From: JBBREP01 sp036501845 | Lineage (GTDB): Bacteria > Actinomycetota > Acidimicrobiia > IMCC26256 > PALSA-610 | Reading direction: 5' to 3' | NCBI GenBank assembly: GCA_036501845.1 | Contig: DASXZO010000079.1 | Coordinates: forward strand, 1 to 13,521 | Length of the DNA: 13,521 nt | Part shown: positions 1 through 7,396 of the stretch, in pieces | Layout: each line of letters begins with the position of its first letter | How positions within the stretch are numbered: the stretch's first letter is position 1 | Notes under the pieces: model-generated | Told to the model about the DNA's origin: nothing | The model's input: only the letters and a program-made list of their open reading frames with translations | Databases searched by the model: none | Made by a program: the position numbers and the translations under genes

Positions 1-474
1 AGCGCGCTCGACGCGACCGGCGGCTTCGACCAGGAGATCGCCTACTACGGCGAGGACACGTCGCTGGGGTGGGCGGTGATGGAGGCGGGCTGGCGCCGCG
101 GCTTCGCGGCCGGCGCGGTGGCGTACCACGACATCGAGGAACGCGGTGTGGGGTATCACCTGCGTGTCGGCCTGCTCGAGCGCAACGCGGCGCGCCTGGC
201 CAAGCGTTTCCCGGGATTCCGTCGCGAGGCGTGCTGGCGGCCTTGGGCGTTCCGGCGCGAGAACGCGATGTTCGCGCTGGCATTCGTCGGCCTCGTGGTC
301 GCGATCCGCAAACCCGTCGCGATCGTGCTTGCACTGCCCTACGCGCGCATGCGCCTGCCCGGGCCCGATCACCCACGCCGGGCTCGTTTCATGATCGAGC
401 GCATGCTCGTGGACGCGGCCCGCGTCGCCGGTACGACGCTCGGCTCGGTGCGCTATCGCATCGTGGTCCTATGA
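1..474 (+). CDS. Family 2 glycosyltransferase, C-terminal part (5' end outside window)
   Basis: The reading frame is open from the first base and stops at 472-474, giving the last 157 residues. Residues 7-24 match the acceptor-side motif of GT2 (GT-A fold) enzymes: a GGFD stretch, then GED at 17-19, then LGW at 22-24. In this family the ED pair lies near the active site, where the catalytic base sits. The donor-binding DxD half is upstream of the window. Residues about 90-115 are hydrophobic and may sit on or in the membrane, as in many lipid-linked glycan transferases. The stop codon overlaps the ATG of the exporter permease (ATGA), so the two are probably translationally coupled, which supports a role in making the exported glycan. 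The sugar and linkage cannot be told. The GT2 assignment is firm; the exact function is not. Confidence 0.85.
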   Translation, partial: SALDATGGFDQEIAYYGEDTSLGWAVMEAGWRRGFAAGAVAYHDIEERGVGYHLRVGLLERNAARLAKRFPGFRREACWRPWAFRRENAMFALAFVGLVVAIRKPVAIVLALPYARMRLPGPDHPRRARFMIERMLVDAARVAGTTLGSVRYRIVVL

Positions 475-1349
475 CGAATCCCGACACGATCGTGCCGAAG
501 CACGTCCCGCGAGTGGTGCCCTCTGACCCGGTACCTGTGCTCGATTTGCGCAGCGGCCCCGACTCGTTCGGCACGTGGGCCCGGTCGATCGGCCGGAGTC
601 GAGTGCTCCTGCTCACGCTCGCGCACCAGGATTTCCGCGCCCGCTACAAGCGAGCGTCGTTCGGCGTGCTGTGGTCGATCGCCTTGCCGCTCTTCCAATC
701 CGCGGTGATGGTGTTCATCTTTTCTCGGGTGGGCCACTTCGGCAAAGGTCTCGGCTTCAGCTACGCCGGGTTCGTGCTCGCCGGCATGGTGCCGTGGCTC
801 TATCTCTCCACGTCGATCGGCACGTCGACCACCTCGATCGTCGACGCGTCGAACCTCACCGACAAGGTGTTCTTCCCGCGCGCGTTGCTCCCGCTCGTCG
901 CGCCCGTCTCGAACCTCGTGACGCTCCTCATCTCCACCGTGATCCTGCTCGTCGCGTTGCCGGTGGTGGGGCAAGGGCTGAGCTTGCGATTCCTGCTCGT
1001 GATCCCGGCGATGGTGCTGCTGTTCGTGTTCACCGCGTCGATCGGGCTGGCGCTGAGCGCGCTCTACGTGTACTTCCGCGACGTCAAGTTCATGGTGGCA
1101 GCGGTGCTGCTCGTATGGATGTACGTCACGCCCGTCGTGTATCCGCAGTCGGCGCTGCAGCACGCGGGCAAGTGGCTCGACTTCAATCCGCTCACGGGCA
1201 TCGTGGGGCTCTTCCAGCGCGCCGCGGTCGGCGGCGCGGAACCGTCGGCCCGCGCCCTGATTGTCACCGTCGTGGTGACCGTGGTGCTGGCGGTGGCGGC
1301 GATCGCCGCCCATCGCCGCCACGACCGGCTCTTCGTGGACCTGCTGTGA
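471..1349 (+). CDS. wzm: Polysaccharide ABC exporter, permease subunit (Wzm-like, ABC-2 type)
   Basis: This is a 292-residue integral membrane protein. I chose the ATG at 471 because it overlaps the upstream stop and gives the usual length for Wzm/TagG/RfbA permeases; the frame is open further upstream, but that stretch overlaps the GT2 gene. After a cytoplasmic N-terminus of about 60 residues there are roughly six hydrophobic segments (about 66-88, 99-118, 145-168, 173-197, 207-226 and 262-281). Family signatures include the stretch around RYKRASFGVLW (59-69), NLTDKVFFPRALLP (128-141) and YFRDV (201-205). It should form the transmembrane channel that moves an undecaprenyl-linked glycan across the cytoplasmic membrane, driven by the ATPase encoded 7 nt downstream. 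It could equally be called TagG-like; the substrate is inferred from context only. Confidence 0.93.
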   Translation: MTNPDTIVPKHVPRVVPSDPVPVLDLRSGPDSFGTWARSIGRSRVLLLTLAHQDFRARYKRASFGVLWSIALPLFQSAVMVFIFSRVGHFGKGLGFSYAGFVLAGMVPWLYLSTSIGTSTTSIVDASNLTDKVFFPRALLPLVAPVSNLVTLLISTVILLVALPVVGQGLSLRFLLVIPAMVLLFVFTASIGLALSALYVYFRDVKFMVAAVLLVWMYVTPVVYPQSALQHAGKWLDFNPLTGIVGLFQRAAVGGAEPSARALIVTVVVTVVLAVAAIAAHRRHDRLFVDLL

Positions 1350-1356
1350 GCGCGCC

Positions 1357-2589
1357 GTGACCCTGCCCGCAATCGAGATGGAGGGTGTGGGCAAGCGTTA
1401 CTGGAAGATCCATGAGCGCAGCCTCCTGCGGTCGCTCATCCCGTTCGGGCCGCCGAACCGCACCGAGCTCTGGGCATTGCGCGATGCCGATCTGCGCGTT
1501 GCGCCCGGCGAGACCATCGGCATCATCGGCCGCAACGGTGCAGGCAAGTCGACGATGTTGCGACTGCTCGCGGGCGTGACGCGTCCGTCCACCGGCCGCG
1601 TGGTGATCCGCGGCCGCATCGCGCCGCTGCTCTCGGTTGGTGTCGGCTTCCACCAGGAGATGACCGGCCGCGAGAACATCTACGTGAACGGCATGATGCT
1701 GGGATTCACGCGCGCACGGATCAAGGCGCTGTTCGACGACATCGTCGACTTCGCCGATCTCGGCGAATTCATCGACACGCCCGTGAAGTTCTATTCGTCG
1801 GGCATGTACATGCGCCTTGGCTTCTCGGTGGCGATCCACTCGGAACCCGACGTGCTCCTGGTCGACGAAGTGCTGGCCGTCGGCGATATCGGTTTCCGGC
1901 TGCGGAGCTTCGACCGGATGCGGGCCATGCAACAGTCGGGCGCCGCGCTCGTGTTCGTGAGCCACTGGCTCCAAGCCGTGCAAGTGTTGTGCCCGCGCAC
2001 CGTGTGCATGCACCAGGGCCGCATCGCCTACGACGGCCCCACCGAGCACGCGATCGCGCGCCACCACGAGCTGCTGGCGCGCGACGGCCCTCGTGTGGTG
2101 GGCGGCCACGGCTCGGTGCGCGTGCTCCACCGCGAACTGGTCGCGACGATGCGCGGGCCGCTCGGGATCGTGCAGCAGGACGACGTGGTGGCGTACCGGC
2201 TGCGGCTGCGCTTCGACGAGGCCGTCGACAGCCCGCAGCTGCTCTTCCGTGTGCTCGCCGAGGACAGCACGCTCGTGTATCAGATGCAAACGCCGCTGGG
2301 TGAGCGGTGGCGGTCGTTCGCGGCGGGCGACGAGACCGACGTGGTCGTGCGATTCCGGCCGCGTCTCGGTGGTGGTGGCACGTTCCGCGTCGCGGTGCAG
2401 GTGACCAACACCGACAGCTCGATCACGCTCGCCGACGACGAGAGCGGGCCGGCGTTCTTCGTGGAACCCCGACCGGGTGTGGTCGGCGTCTGCGACCTCG
2501 ACGCGCGTATCGCCGTCGACGATGAAGACCGGACCGATCAGCGTTCGCTGCGATTCGGTGAAGTGCGCGCGGCAGCAGAAGGAGCCTGA
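1357..2589 (+). CDS. wzt: Polysaccharide ABC exporter, ATPase subunit with long C-terminal glycan-recognition domain (Wzt-like)
   Basis: This 410-residue protein starts at GTG 1357, 7 nt after the permease stop; an ATG at 1378 is an alternative that would shorten it by 7 residues. The ATPase domain has Walker A GRNGAGKST (58-66), a Q-loop region GFHQEMTGREN (97-107), the SSGMYMRL signature typical of Wzt/TagH (147-154), Walker B VLLVDE (166-171) and the H-loop His 203. After about residue 245 comes a beta-rich C-terminal domain of about 150 residues. Short TagH- or RfbB-type ATPases can lack this domain. In O-antigen exporters such as Escherichia coli O9a it binds the modified non-reducing end of the glycan. 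The gene is followed by two methyltransferase genes, the first with its ribosome binding site inside the wzt end. Binding of a methylated end is inferred, not shown. Confidence 0.93.
   Translation: MTLPAIEMEGVGKRYWKIHERSLLRSLIPFGPPNRTELWALRDADLRVAPGETIGIIGRNGAGKSTMLRLLAGVTRPSTGRVVIRGRIAPLLSVGVGFHQEMTGRENIYVNGMMLGFTRARIKALFDDIVDFADLGEFIDTPVKFYSSGMYMRLGFSVAIHSEPDVLLVDEVLAVGDIGFRLRSFDRMRAMQQSGAALVFVSHWLQAVQVLCPRTVCMHQGRIAYDGPTEHAIARHHELLARDGPRVVGGHGSVRVLHRELVATMRGPLGIVQQDDVVAYRLRLRFDEAVDSPQLLFRVLAEDSTLVYQMQTPLGERWRSFAAGDETDVVVRFRPRLGGGGTFRVAVQVTNTDSSITLADDESGPAFFVEPRPGVVGVCDLDARIAVDDEDRTDQRSLRFGEVRAAAEGA
2577..2584 (+). promoter_or_regulatory. Ribosome binding site of the first tandem methyltransferase
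   Basis: AGAAGGAG lies within the last codons of wzt, 9 nt before the ATG at 2594. It fixes that start over the longer open frame, which runs back into wzt. Confidence 0.8.
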
Positions 2590-2593
2590 CGCA

Positions 2594-3505
2594 ATGCCCC
2601 AACGAACTCTTCGCTACCGCGGCTTCGGCGTCACGGTGCAGGCGCCCGAGCGGGTCACCTCATTGGTGCGCCGGATCCGCCCGCGAGATGCGGGTGACGC
2701 GGAGCGCTTCGCGATCGCGCCCGTGCCGCCGTTCCAGGTCGATCCCCGAGCGCGACAGCGCAAGGAATGGCGCGACTTCGTCGACACCGCCGATGGCAAC
2801 GGCAACCGGGAGCACAACTGGTATCACACGATCGAATTCGCCGATGGCTCGGCCACCGATGGTCGCTTCGATCACCGCGACCTCGTCGCGCACTACGGGC
2901 TACCCGACGATCTGCACGGCAAGCGCGCGCTCGATGTCGGCAGCGGCGACGGCTTCTGGGCGTTCGAGCTCGAGCGCCGTGGTGCCGCGGTGACGAGTCT
3001 CGACATCGAAACCTTCGCCGACGCCGACCTGCCCGCGCCGCTGCACGATGTGTTCGTCGAGCATCCGGTGAAGCTCTCGTTCCGGCGCGGTATCGAGATC
3101 GCCGGCGACCGTCTCGGCTCGAACGTCGCGCTGGTCAACCAGCCGGTGTACGAGCTCGACCCCAAGGTTCACGGCACCTTCGACCTCGTGCATGCCGGCG
3201 ACATCCTGCTGCACCTGCGCGATCCTGCGCTCGCGTTGCAGCGGCTGCGCTCGGTGACGCACGGTGTGTGCATCCTTGCTGACGCCTTCGATCCCGATAT
3301 CGACGCGCTCGGCGCCGGCCCGGGCCTCACGCGGTTCATCGGTGGATGGGACGACGTCACCTGGTGGATGCCGGCGCTCAGCACACTGGTGCAGATGGTG
3401 CGCGACGCCGGTTTCGCCGACGTCGAGGTGCTCACCACGTACACGCTGGGAGAGCGGGACAACCCTGCCGGCCGCTGGCGGGCTGTGATGCGGGCGCGCC
3501 CGTAA
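2594..3505 (+). CDS. Class I SAM-dependent methyltransferase, first of a tandem pair
   Basis: This is a 303-residue soluble protein. The SAM-binding motif I is LDVGSGDGFWAFE (113-125), followed by the acidic residue of motif II in SLDIE (Asp 137). A later core strand and helix read FDLVHAGDILLHLRDP (196-211). The core resembles the DUF1698/CmoB-like group of methyltransferases, but here it sits in a glycan operon, so a sugar or glycan end is a more likely target than tRNA. About 75 residues precede the conserved WYHTIE (76-81). They start with a block (RYRGFGVTVQAPERV) shared with the downstream paralog, so this region is probably a real domain. The start at 2594 has a strong ribosome binding site and lies 4 nt after the wzt stop. 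The family-level call is secure; the substrate is unknown. Confidence 0.88.
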   Translation: MPQRTLRYRGFGVTVQAPERVTSLVRRIRPRDAGDAERFAIAPVPPFQVDPRARQRKEWRDFVDTADGNGNREHNWYHTIEFADGSATDGRFDHRDLVAHYGLPDDLHGKRALDVGSGDGFWAFELERRGAAVTSLDIETFADADLPAPLHDVFVEHPVKLSFRRGIEIAGDRLGSNVALVNQPVYELDPKVHGTFDLVHAGDILLHLRDPALALQRLRSVTHGVCILADAFDPDIDALGAGPGLTRFIGGWDDVTWWMPALSTLVQMVRDAGFADVEVLTTYTLGERDNPAGRWRAVMRARP

Positions 3506-3511
3506 CGACAC

Positions 3512-3517
3512 AAGGAG
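3512..3517 (+). promoter_or_regulatory. Ribosome binding site of the second tandem methyltransferase
   Basis: AAGGAG lies between the two methyltransferase genes, 8 nt before the ATG at 3526. It supports that start against longer in-frame extensions into the previous gene. Confidence 0.8.
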
Positions 3518-3525
3518 CTCTGGCC

Positions 3526-4464
3526 ATGGCCAAGCGCACAGTTCGAATGGGCGAGTTCGGCCTCACCGTCGAGATCCCAGAACGCGTCGTCGACGCGGTG
3601 CGGCGTGTCCGGCCCGCACGCGAGGGGTCGGCGCAACGGTTTGAGTTGCACCCGACGCCGGAGTTCGAACTCCGCTCGCGAGCGCCGCAGATCGAGGCTG
3701 CGCGCGCGTTCGCGGCGGAATCGGCGAGCGCGACGGTGCCCGATGCCGACGCGCCGGATGCTGCGGAAACCCATCCCTGGTATCACACGATCGAGTTTCC
3801 CGATGGCCTCGTCACCCAGGGCCGCTACGACCATCGCGAACTCTTGGCGCACTACGGGTTCCCCGACGACCTGCACGGCAAGCGCGTGCTCGATGTGGGA
3901 AGCGGCGACGGCTTCTGGGCATTCGAGCTCGAGCGCCGCGGCGGCGAGGTGACGAGCCTCGACATCGAGACCTTCGCCGATGTCGACCTGCCCGCCGCAA
4001 TCCACGACCTGTTCGTCCAGTACCCGCTGCCGCTGTTCTTCCGGCGCGGCTTCCACATCGCGCATCGGCGGCTTGGTTCAAAGGTCAAGCTCGTGAACGG
4101 TCCGATCTACGACCTCGATCCGGAGGCGGTCGGCACCTTCGATTTCGTGCACGCCGGCGACATCCTGTTGCACCTACGCGACCCCGCGCTCGCGCTACAA
4201 CGGCTGCACGCGATCACGTCGGGGGAGTGCCTCATTGCCGACTGTTTTGATCCCGCGCTCGACACGCTCGGCGCGGGTCCCGGCCTCACTCGCTATCGCG
4301 GCGGTTGGGACGACGCCACGTGGTGGGCGCCGGCACTCAGCACCCTCGTGCAGATGGTGAGCGACGCGGGCTTTCGCGACATCCAGGTGCTCACCACGTA
4401 TCGGCTCGCCGATCGGAGCAGCACCGAAGGCCCGTGGCGGGCGGTGATCCGGGCACGGGCCTGA
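3526..4464 (+). CDS. Class I SAM-dependent methyltransferase, second of a tandem pair
   Basis: This is a 312-residue protein. From Trp 85 to the C-terminus it aligns without gaps to the upstream paralog over 228 residues, about 73% identical by hand count. Motif I is LDVGSGDGFWAFE (122-134), the motif II acid is Asp 146, and FDFVHAGDILLHLRDP lies at 205-220. The first 33 or so residues also align (FGLTVEIPERVVDAVRRVRP against the matching block), whereas residues about 34-84 diverge in sequence and length and are rich in Ala, Glu and Asp. Both copies keep all visible SAM-binding residues, so neither looks like a decaying duplicate. The gene is the last of the plus-strand operon and converges on the GT8 gene with 9 nt between them. 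A glycan O-methyltransferase is the most likely role; the target site is unknown. Confidence 0.88.
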   Translation: MAKRTVRMGEFGLTVEIPERVVDAVRRVRPAREGSAQRFELHPTPEFELRSRAPQIEAARAFAAESASATVPDADAPDAAETHPWYHTIEFPDGLVTQGRYDHRELLAHYGFPDDLHGKRVLDVGSGDGFWAFELERRGGEVTSLDIETFADVDLPAAIHDLFVQYPLPLFFRRGFHIAHRRLGSKVKLVNGPIYDLDPEAVGTFDFVHAGDILLHLRDPALALQRLHAITSGECLIADCFDPALDTLGAGPGLTRYRGGWDDATWWAPALSTLVQMVSDAGFRDIQVLTTYRLADRSSTEGPWRAVIRARA

Positions 4465-4469
4465 GCCCG
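4456..4469. terminator. Possible bidirectional terminator hairpin between convergent operons
   Basis: CGGGC (4456-4460), loop CTGA, GCCCG (4465-4469) form a 5-bp all-GC stem. It includes the stop codon of the second methyltransferase and lies just beyond the GT8 stop on the other strand. There is no T-tract. In a GC-rich genome a stem this short can arise by chance, so this is tentative. Confidence 0.25.
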
Positions 4470-4473
4470 CGGT

Positions 4474-5439
4474 TCACCTCGACGATCGGTTCGACACCGA
4501 GGCCGCACGCCGTTCGAAGGCGTTGCGGGCGTGGTACCAACGTTCGAGCACGAGGAGCCTGGTCGTGGTGGGGAGCGGGCGCAACATGCGATTGCTCAAC
4601 GTGCGGCCCTGGATGGCCACGTCGGGCCATGGCGTCGCGGCGCGATGCGTGAGGTACGTCGAGCGATACGGATGTTTGCTCAGGTAGTGCCACGGCTTCA
4701 TGAACTGTGGTCCCTCGAAATGCACGATCGCCGGTCGCGCGCAGGCCTCGTCCACCTCACCGTCAGCGAACACATCGCGAGCCTCGGCAAAGAGGTAGAG
4801 GCTGTTCATGCAGTTCCACCGCGGATGCAGCAGGATGCAACGAGCGCCGAGCACCACGTTGAGCGCATCCTGGTCGGGCCAATGCAACGACTCCGAGCGG
4901 GCATATTGCACGATGTGGTCGGTGCATCGGTCGGCGCGCATCGCCTCGAGGTTCAAGACGAGCACCCCGCTGTTGAAGTAGGTCTGTGACGCGGGAAGGC
5001 CGAGCCGCTGGGCACGATCGGCAAACTCTGGCTCGAGCACGTTGGCGACCGCGGCAACGTACGCGCCGTCGAGCGGTCCCGTGAAGAGCGGGCCGATGTC
5101 GTCGACTACGAGGGTGTCGGCGTCGAGGTAGAGCACACGATCGACGTGTGGGAGCAGATCGGGCAAGAAGATCCGGTACCACATGGCCTTCGGGATGATG
5201 GCCATCGTCGGAAGGCCGGCCACATCGCGGTCGGGGATCGGCCAGAACGAGATGCGCCCGCCGCGTGCGACCACGAACTGCTCGAGGCGGTCGCGATCGA
5301 CGCGGTCGAAGGTGGGCGGATGCAGGAAATGGATGTGGAATTCGCTGTCGGGGTTGCTCAGGAACAACGAATCGAGCATGGCCGCGCAATGACCGACGTA
5401 GTTCTGGTCGGCCGCGCACGCGACGTGCCGGGTTGTCAT
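4474..5439 (-). CDS. Glycosyltransferase family 8 protein
   Basis: This is a 321-residue, LgtC/GspA-type retaining transferase with a GT-A fold. The start is ACAADQNYVGH, as GT8 enzymes begin near their nucleotide-sugar site. The metal-binding DxD is DAD at 106-108 within YLDADTLV. Further family marks are FNSGVLVLNL (155-164), DQDALN (189-194), a PRWN motif (206-209), and HFEGPQFMKPWH (240-251), which supplies the second metal-binding histidine. The substrate would be a UDP-hexose, often UDP-Glc or UDP-Gal in this family, but the exact sugar cannot be read off. The C-terminal tail after about 275 is basic and may contact the membrane, as in LgtC. It is the third gene of a minus-strand operon, starting 4 nt after the bifunctional methyltransferase stop and with no strong ribosome binding site of its own. 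Confidence 0.92.
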   Translation of the reverse strand: MTTRHVACAADQNYVGHCAAMLDSLFLSNPDSEFHIHFLHPPTFDRVDRDRLEQFVVARGGRISFWPIPDRDVAGLPTMAIIPKAMWYRIFLPDLLPHVDRVLYLDADTLVVDDIGPLFTGPLDGAYVAAVANVLEPEFADRAQRLGLPASQTYFNSGVLVLNLEAMRADRCTDHIVQYARSESLHWPDQDALNVVLGARCILLHPRWNCMNSLYLFAEARDVFADGEVDEACARPAIVHFEGPQFMKPWHYLSKHPYRSTYLTHRAATPWPDVAIQGRTLSNRMLRPLPTTTRLLVLERWYHARNAFERRAASVSNRSSR

Positions 5440-5443
5440 CGCG

Positions 5444-7396
5444 TCACACGTCGCGCTGGAACAGCATGAACTGGTCGTGCACGCGGAGGAGCTCGCGCAC
5501 CGCGGGATCGTCGAATACCGGCTCCTGCACGGCGAGCCGGTAGCCGGCCTTCTCCACGAGCGGCCGGAAGTCGCGACGTGAGTCGTCGCGCTCGTAGGCG
5601 AGCAGCTCGTCGCGATCGTTCGGGATGATCAGCAGATTCGGGATGCGCAGCGCTTCGAGCCATTCGAACCACCACGACACGGCCTCGTAGGTGCACTCGG
5701 AGAAGCTGTGAATGTTGACCGCAAGGTCGAAGCTGCCAGCGGTGCCGACGCGATCGATCTCGTGAAGTGGCACCACGCGCGCCGGTGGCGTGCAGCCGCG
5801 ATAGCGGAGGTAGTACTCGCTCAGGAACGTCGACTCAGGAACCGCGTCCACGCAGCAGTAATCGTCGAGATGTTGCGCGGCCTGGGTCATGCGATAGGCC
5901 GTGCGGCCGTATCCCGCGCCGATGTCGAGCACGCGCAGCTGCGGGCGGTCGAGGATGCCCACGTGGCGGTCGAGGAACAACAGCTCGTTCACCGAGTCGA
6001 GCAGGTCGCGGCTGAGCTTCGGGTAGCCGGGATAGTCGAAGGTCCAGCAGCCGAACGCGCCGTCGTCGCCGAGGCGGTCGAGCAGCTTGTCGGGATCGCG
6101 GGCGGCTACGTACTCGGCAAAGATGAAGTACTTGAGCGACATCGCGCGCGGCCACTCGCGGTAGTGCCACACGAAGGGGTTCTCGCCGCGGAAGTATTTG
6201 AGTTCGAGTTGGCTGTCGAGCTTCTCGCCACTCCACACCGACGGCACGGTCACCGGCAAGTCGGTGGCGGCGTACGCGGCTCGCAGTTCAGCGAGCCGAG
6301 GGCTGTCGCTGCGGAGATCGACGTCGGCGCCATCCGGGAGCGGCGCGGTGTCGTCGTACGGCTGTGTCAGCATTCGCCATTCGGTCGGCGTGGTGTCGCG
6401 CAACGTGGAGTCGATCCAGTACTGGATCTCGGCCTTCTGAGTGCCTTCGGCGCGGCGTTTGAGCGCGCGCCAGGCGCGGCCAGCCGCATGGCGGAGGTGC
6501 GGCTGCGTGCTGAGCGCGCGCCGGAATGACGTCGGCGCGTGATCATCCTCGGTCTTGATGTTGTCCCACAGCGCGAACAGCGGAACTTCGCGCGGCGCCA
6601 CGTCGTCGAGGGCGAGACACCACGTGTCCATGCCGTGCTCGAGTGTGTCGTAGCCCTGATCTTCGAGGTACCGGCGGCACTCACCTTGCACGCCCGCAGG
6701 TAGGTGGTAGTGCTCGTAGATGAGCAGTCGCGGCCGGTGACGATCGAGGTCGATCGACTGCACGACGTCGAAATCGGAACCTTCGGCGTCGATGTGGATG
6801 AGATCGACGCGCTCGATGTCGTGCCTTTCGCACAGTGACTCGAAGGTGAGGCTCGGTACCTCGGTGCACACGAGACGGTCACTGATGTCCGGGATGTGCG
6901 TCACGTGCTTGAGCACGTGCTCCCGTTTGAACGATCCAATGCCGTCGTACCACTGCGGCAGACCCTCGGCTTCGAAATCGCCGACCGGTGCGAGGTGGTA
7001 GAAGGGCAGCGTGCCGTCGCGTTCGCCGATGGCGAGGTTCTCGAGGATGATGCGGTCGCCGAGGGACCCGTAGTTCTGCTGCAGTCGCGCGAACACGTAC
7101 GGCACCGGCTCGATCATGATGCCGTGCCAGTCGCGGCGCAGGATCTCGTTGCGGAGCGGGTCGACCTGCTCGCCGTCGTTCGATCCCACCTGCACGAAGA
7201 AGGCATTGGGGTTGAGGCGGGCGAACTCGCGCAGGAGACGCACGCCGGCGAGCGATCGCACGTATCGGCGGGTGCGGTAGTCGCGGTACCACTGCTTCGG
7301 CACCTCGGCCGCTCGAGTGGCGAGATGGTCGGCTCGCCCGTCCGACGCGTCCGTTGCGTTTCCGGAGCCAGCTGGCGGCGTCTCAATGGCCGTCAT
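5444..7396 (-). CDS. Two-domain methyltransferase: FkbM-like domain fused to a putative sugar O-methyltransferase domain
   Basis: The protein is 650 residues from the ATG at 7396, chosen for the AGAAGGTGG just upstream; the open frame runs on to 7456 but would overlap the preceding gene by much more. The N-terminal domain (about 60-280) is FkbM-type: motif I FVQVGSNDGEQVDPL (67-81), acidic residue in GIMIEPVP (92-99), and DLIHIDAEGSDFDVV (198-212). A linker of about 110 residues, partly basic (301-320), joins it to a second SAM domain (about 385-650). That domain has motif I LRVLDIGAGYGRTAYR (487-502), acid Asp 517, and FDLAVNIHSFSECTYEAV (556-573), resembling putative sugar O-methyltransferases. 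FkbM enzymes normally have 230-300 residues and act alone. Both active sites look intact, so the protein may methylate two positions. It overlaps the upstream gene by 14 nt. Confidence 0.88.
   Translation of the reverse strand: MTAIETPPAGSGNATDASDGRADHLATRAAEVPKQWYRDYRTRRYVRSLAGVRLLREFARLNPNAFFVQVGSNDGEQVDPLRNEILRRDWHGIMIEPVPYVFARLQQNYGSLGDRIILENLAIGERDGTLPFYHLAPVGDFEAEGLPQWYDGIGSFKREHVLKHVTHIPDISDRLVCTEVPSLTFESLCERHDIERVDLIHIDAEGSDFDVVQSIDLDRHRPRLLIYEHYHLPAGVQGECRRYLEDQGYDTLEHGMDTWCLALDDVAPREVPLFALWDNIKTEDDHAPTSFRRALSTQPHLRHAAGRAWRALKRRAEGTQKAEIQYWIDSTLRDTTPTEWRMLTQPYDDTAPLPDGADVDLRSDSPRLAELRAAYAATDLPVTVPSVWSGEKLDSQLELKYFRGENPFVWHYREWPRAMSLKYFIFAEYVAARDPDKLLDRLGDDGAFGCWTFDYPGYPKLSRDLLDSVNELLFLDRHVGILDRPQLRVLDIGAGYGRTAYRMTQAAQHLDDYCCVDAVPESTFLSEYYLRYRGCTPPARVVPLHEIDRVGTAGSFDLAVNIHSFSECTYEAVSWWFEWLEALRIPNLLIIPNDRDELLAYERDDSRRDFRPLVEKAGYRLAVQEPVFDDPAVRELLRVHDQFMLFQRDV

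Larger units (their letters stand above)
2594..4464 (+). repeat. Tandem gene duplication (two paralogous methyltransferase genes)
   Basis: The coding stretches 2819-3502 and 3778-4461 encode ungapped homologous protein segments of 228 residues, about 73% identical by hand count. The N-terminal 33 codons are also clearly related. Divergence is greatest in the segment just before WYHTIE. This points to an old tandem duplication followed by selection on both copies, not a recent assembly-type repeat. Confidence 0.85.

Noticed and set aside
69..470. N-terminal extension of the permease frame
   Set aside because: It overlaps the GT2 coding sequence in another frame and is Arg/Pro-rich. The ATG at 471 gives the normal family length and an ATGA overlap.
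453..1394. Long minus-strand open frame (313 codons) opposite wzm
   Set aside because: The translation is a His/Arg/Glu-rich string without a recognisable fold, and the plus strand encodes a clear ABC permease. Such antisense frames are expected in high-GC DNA.
1264..2289. Long minus-strand open frame (341 codons) opposite wzt
   Set aside because: It is a low-complexity His/Arg/Ala/Glu product, fully opposite the Walker A to Walker B region of wzt. It is a codon-bias shadow.
3169..4065. Minus-strand open frame (298 codons) across both tandem methyltransferases
   Set aside because: It spans the boundary of two well-supported plus-strand genes with good ribosome binding sites, and its product resembles nothing.
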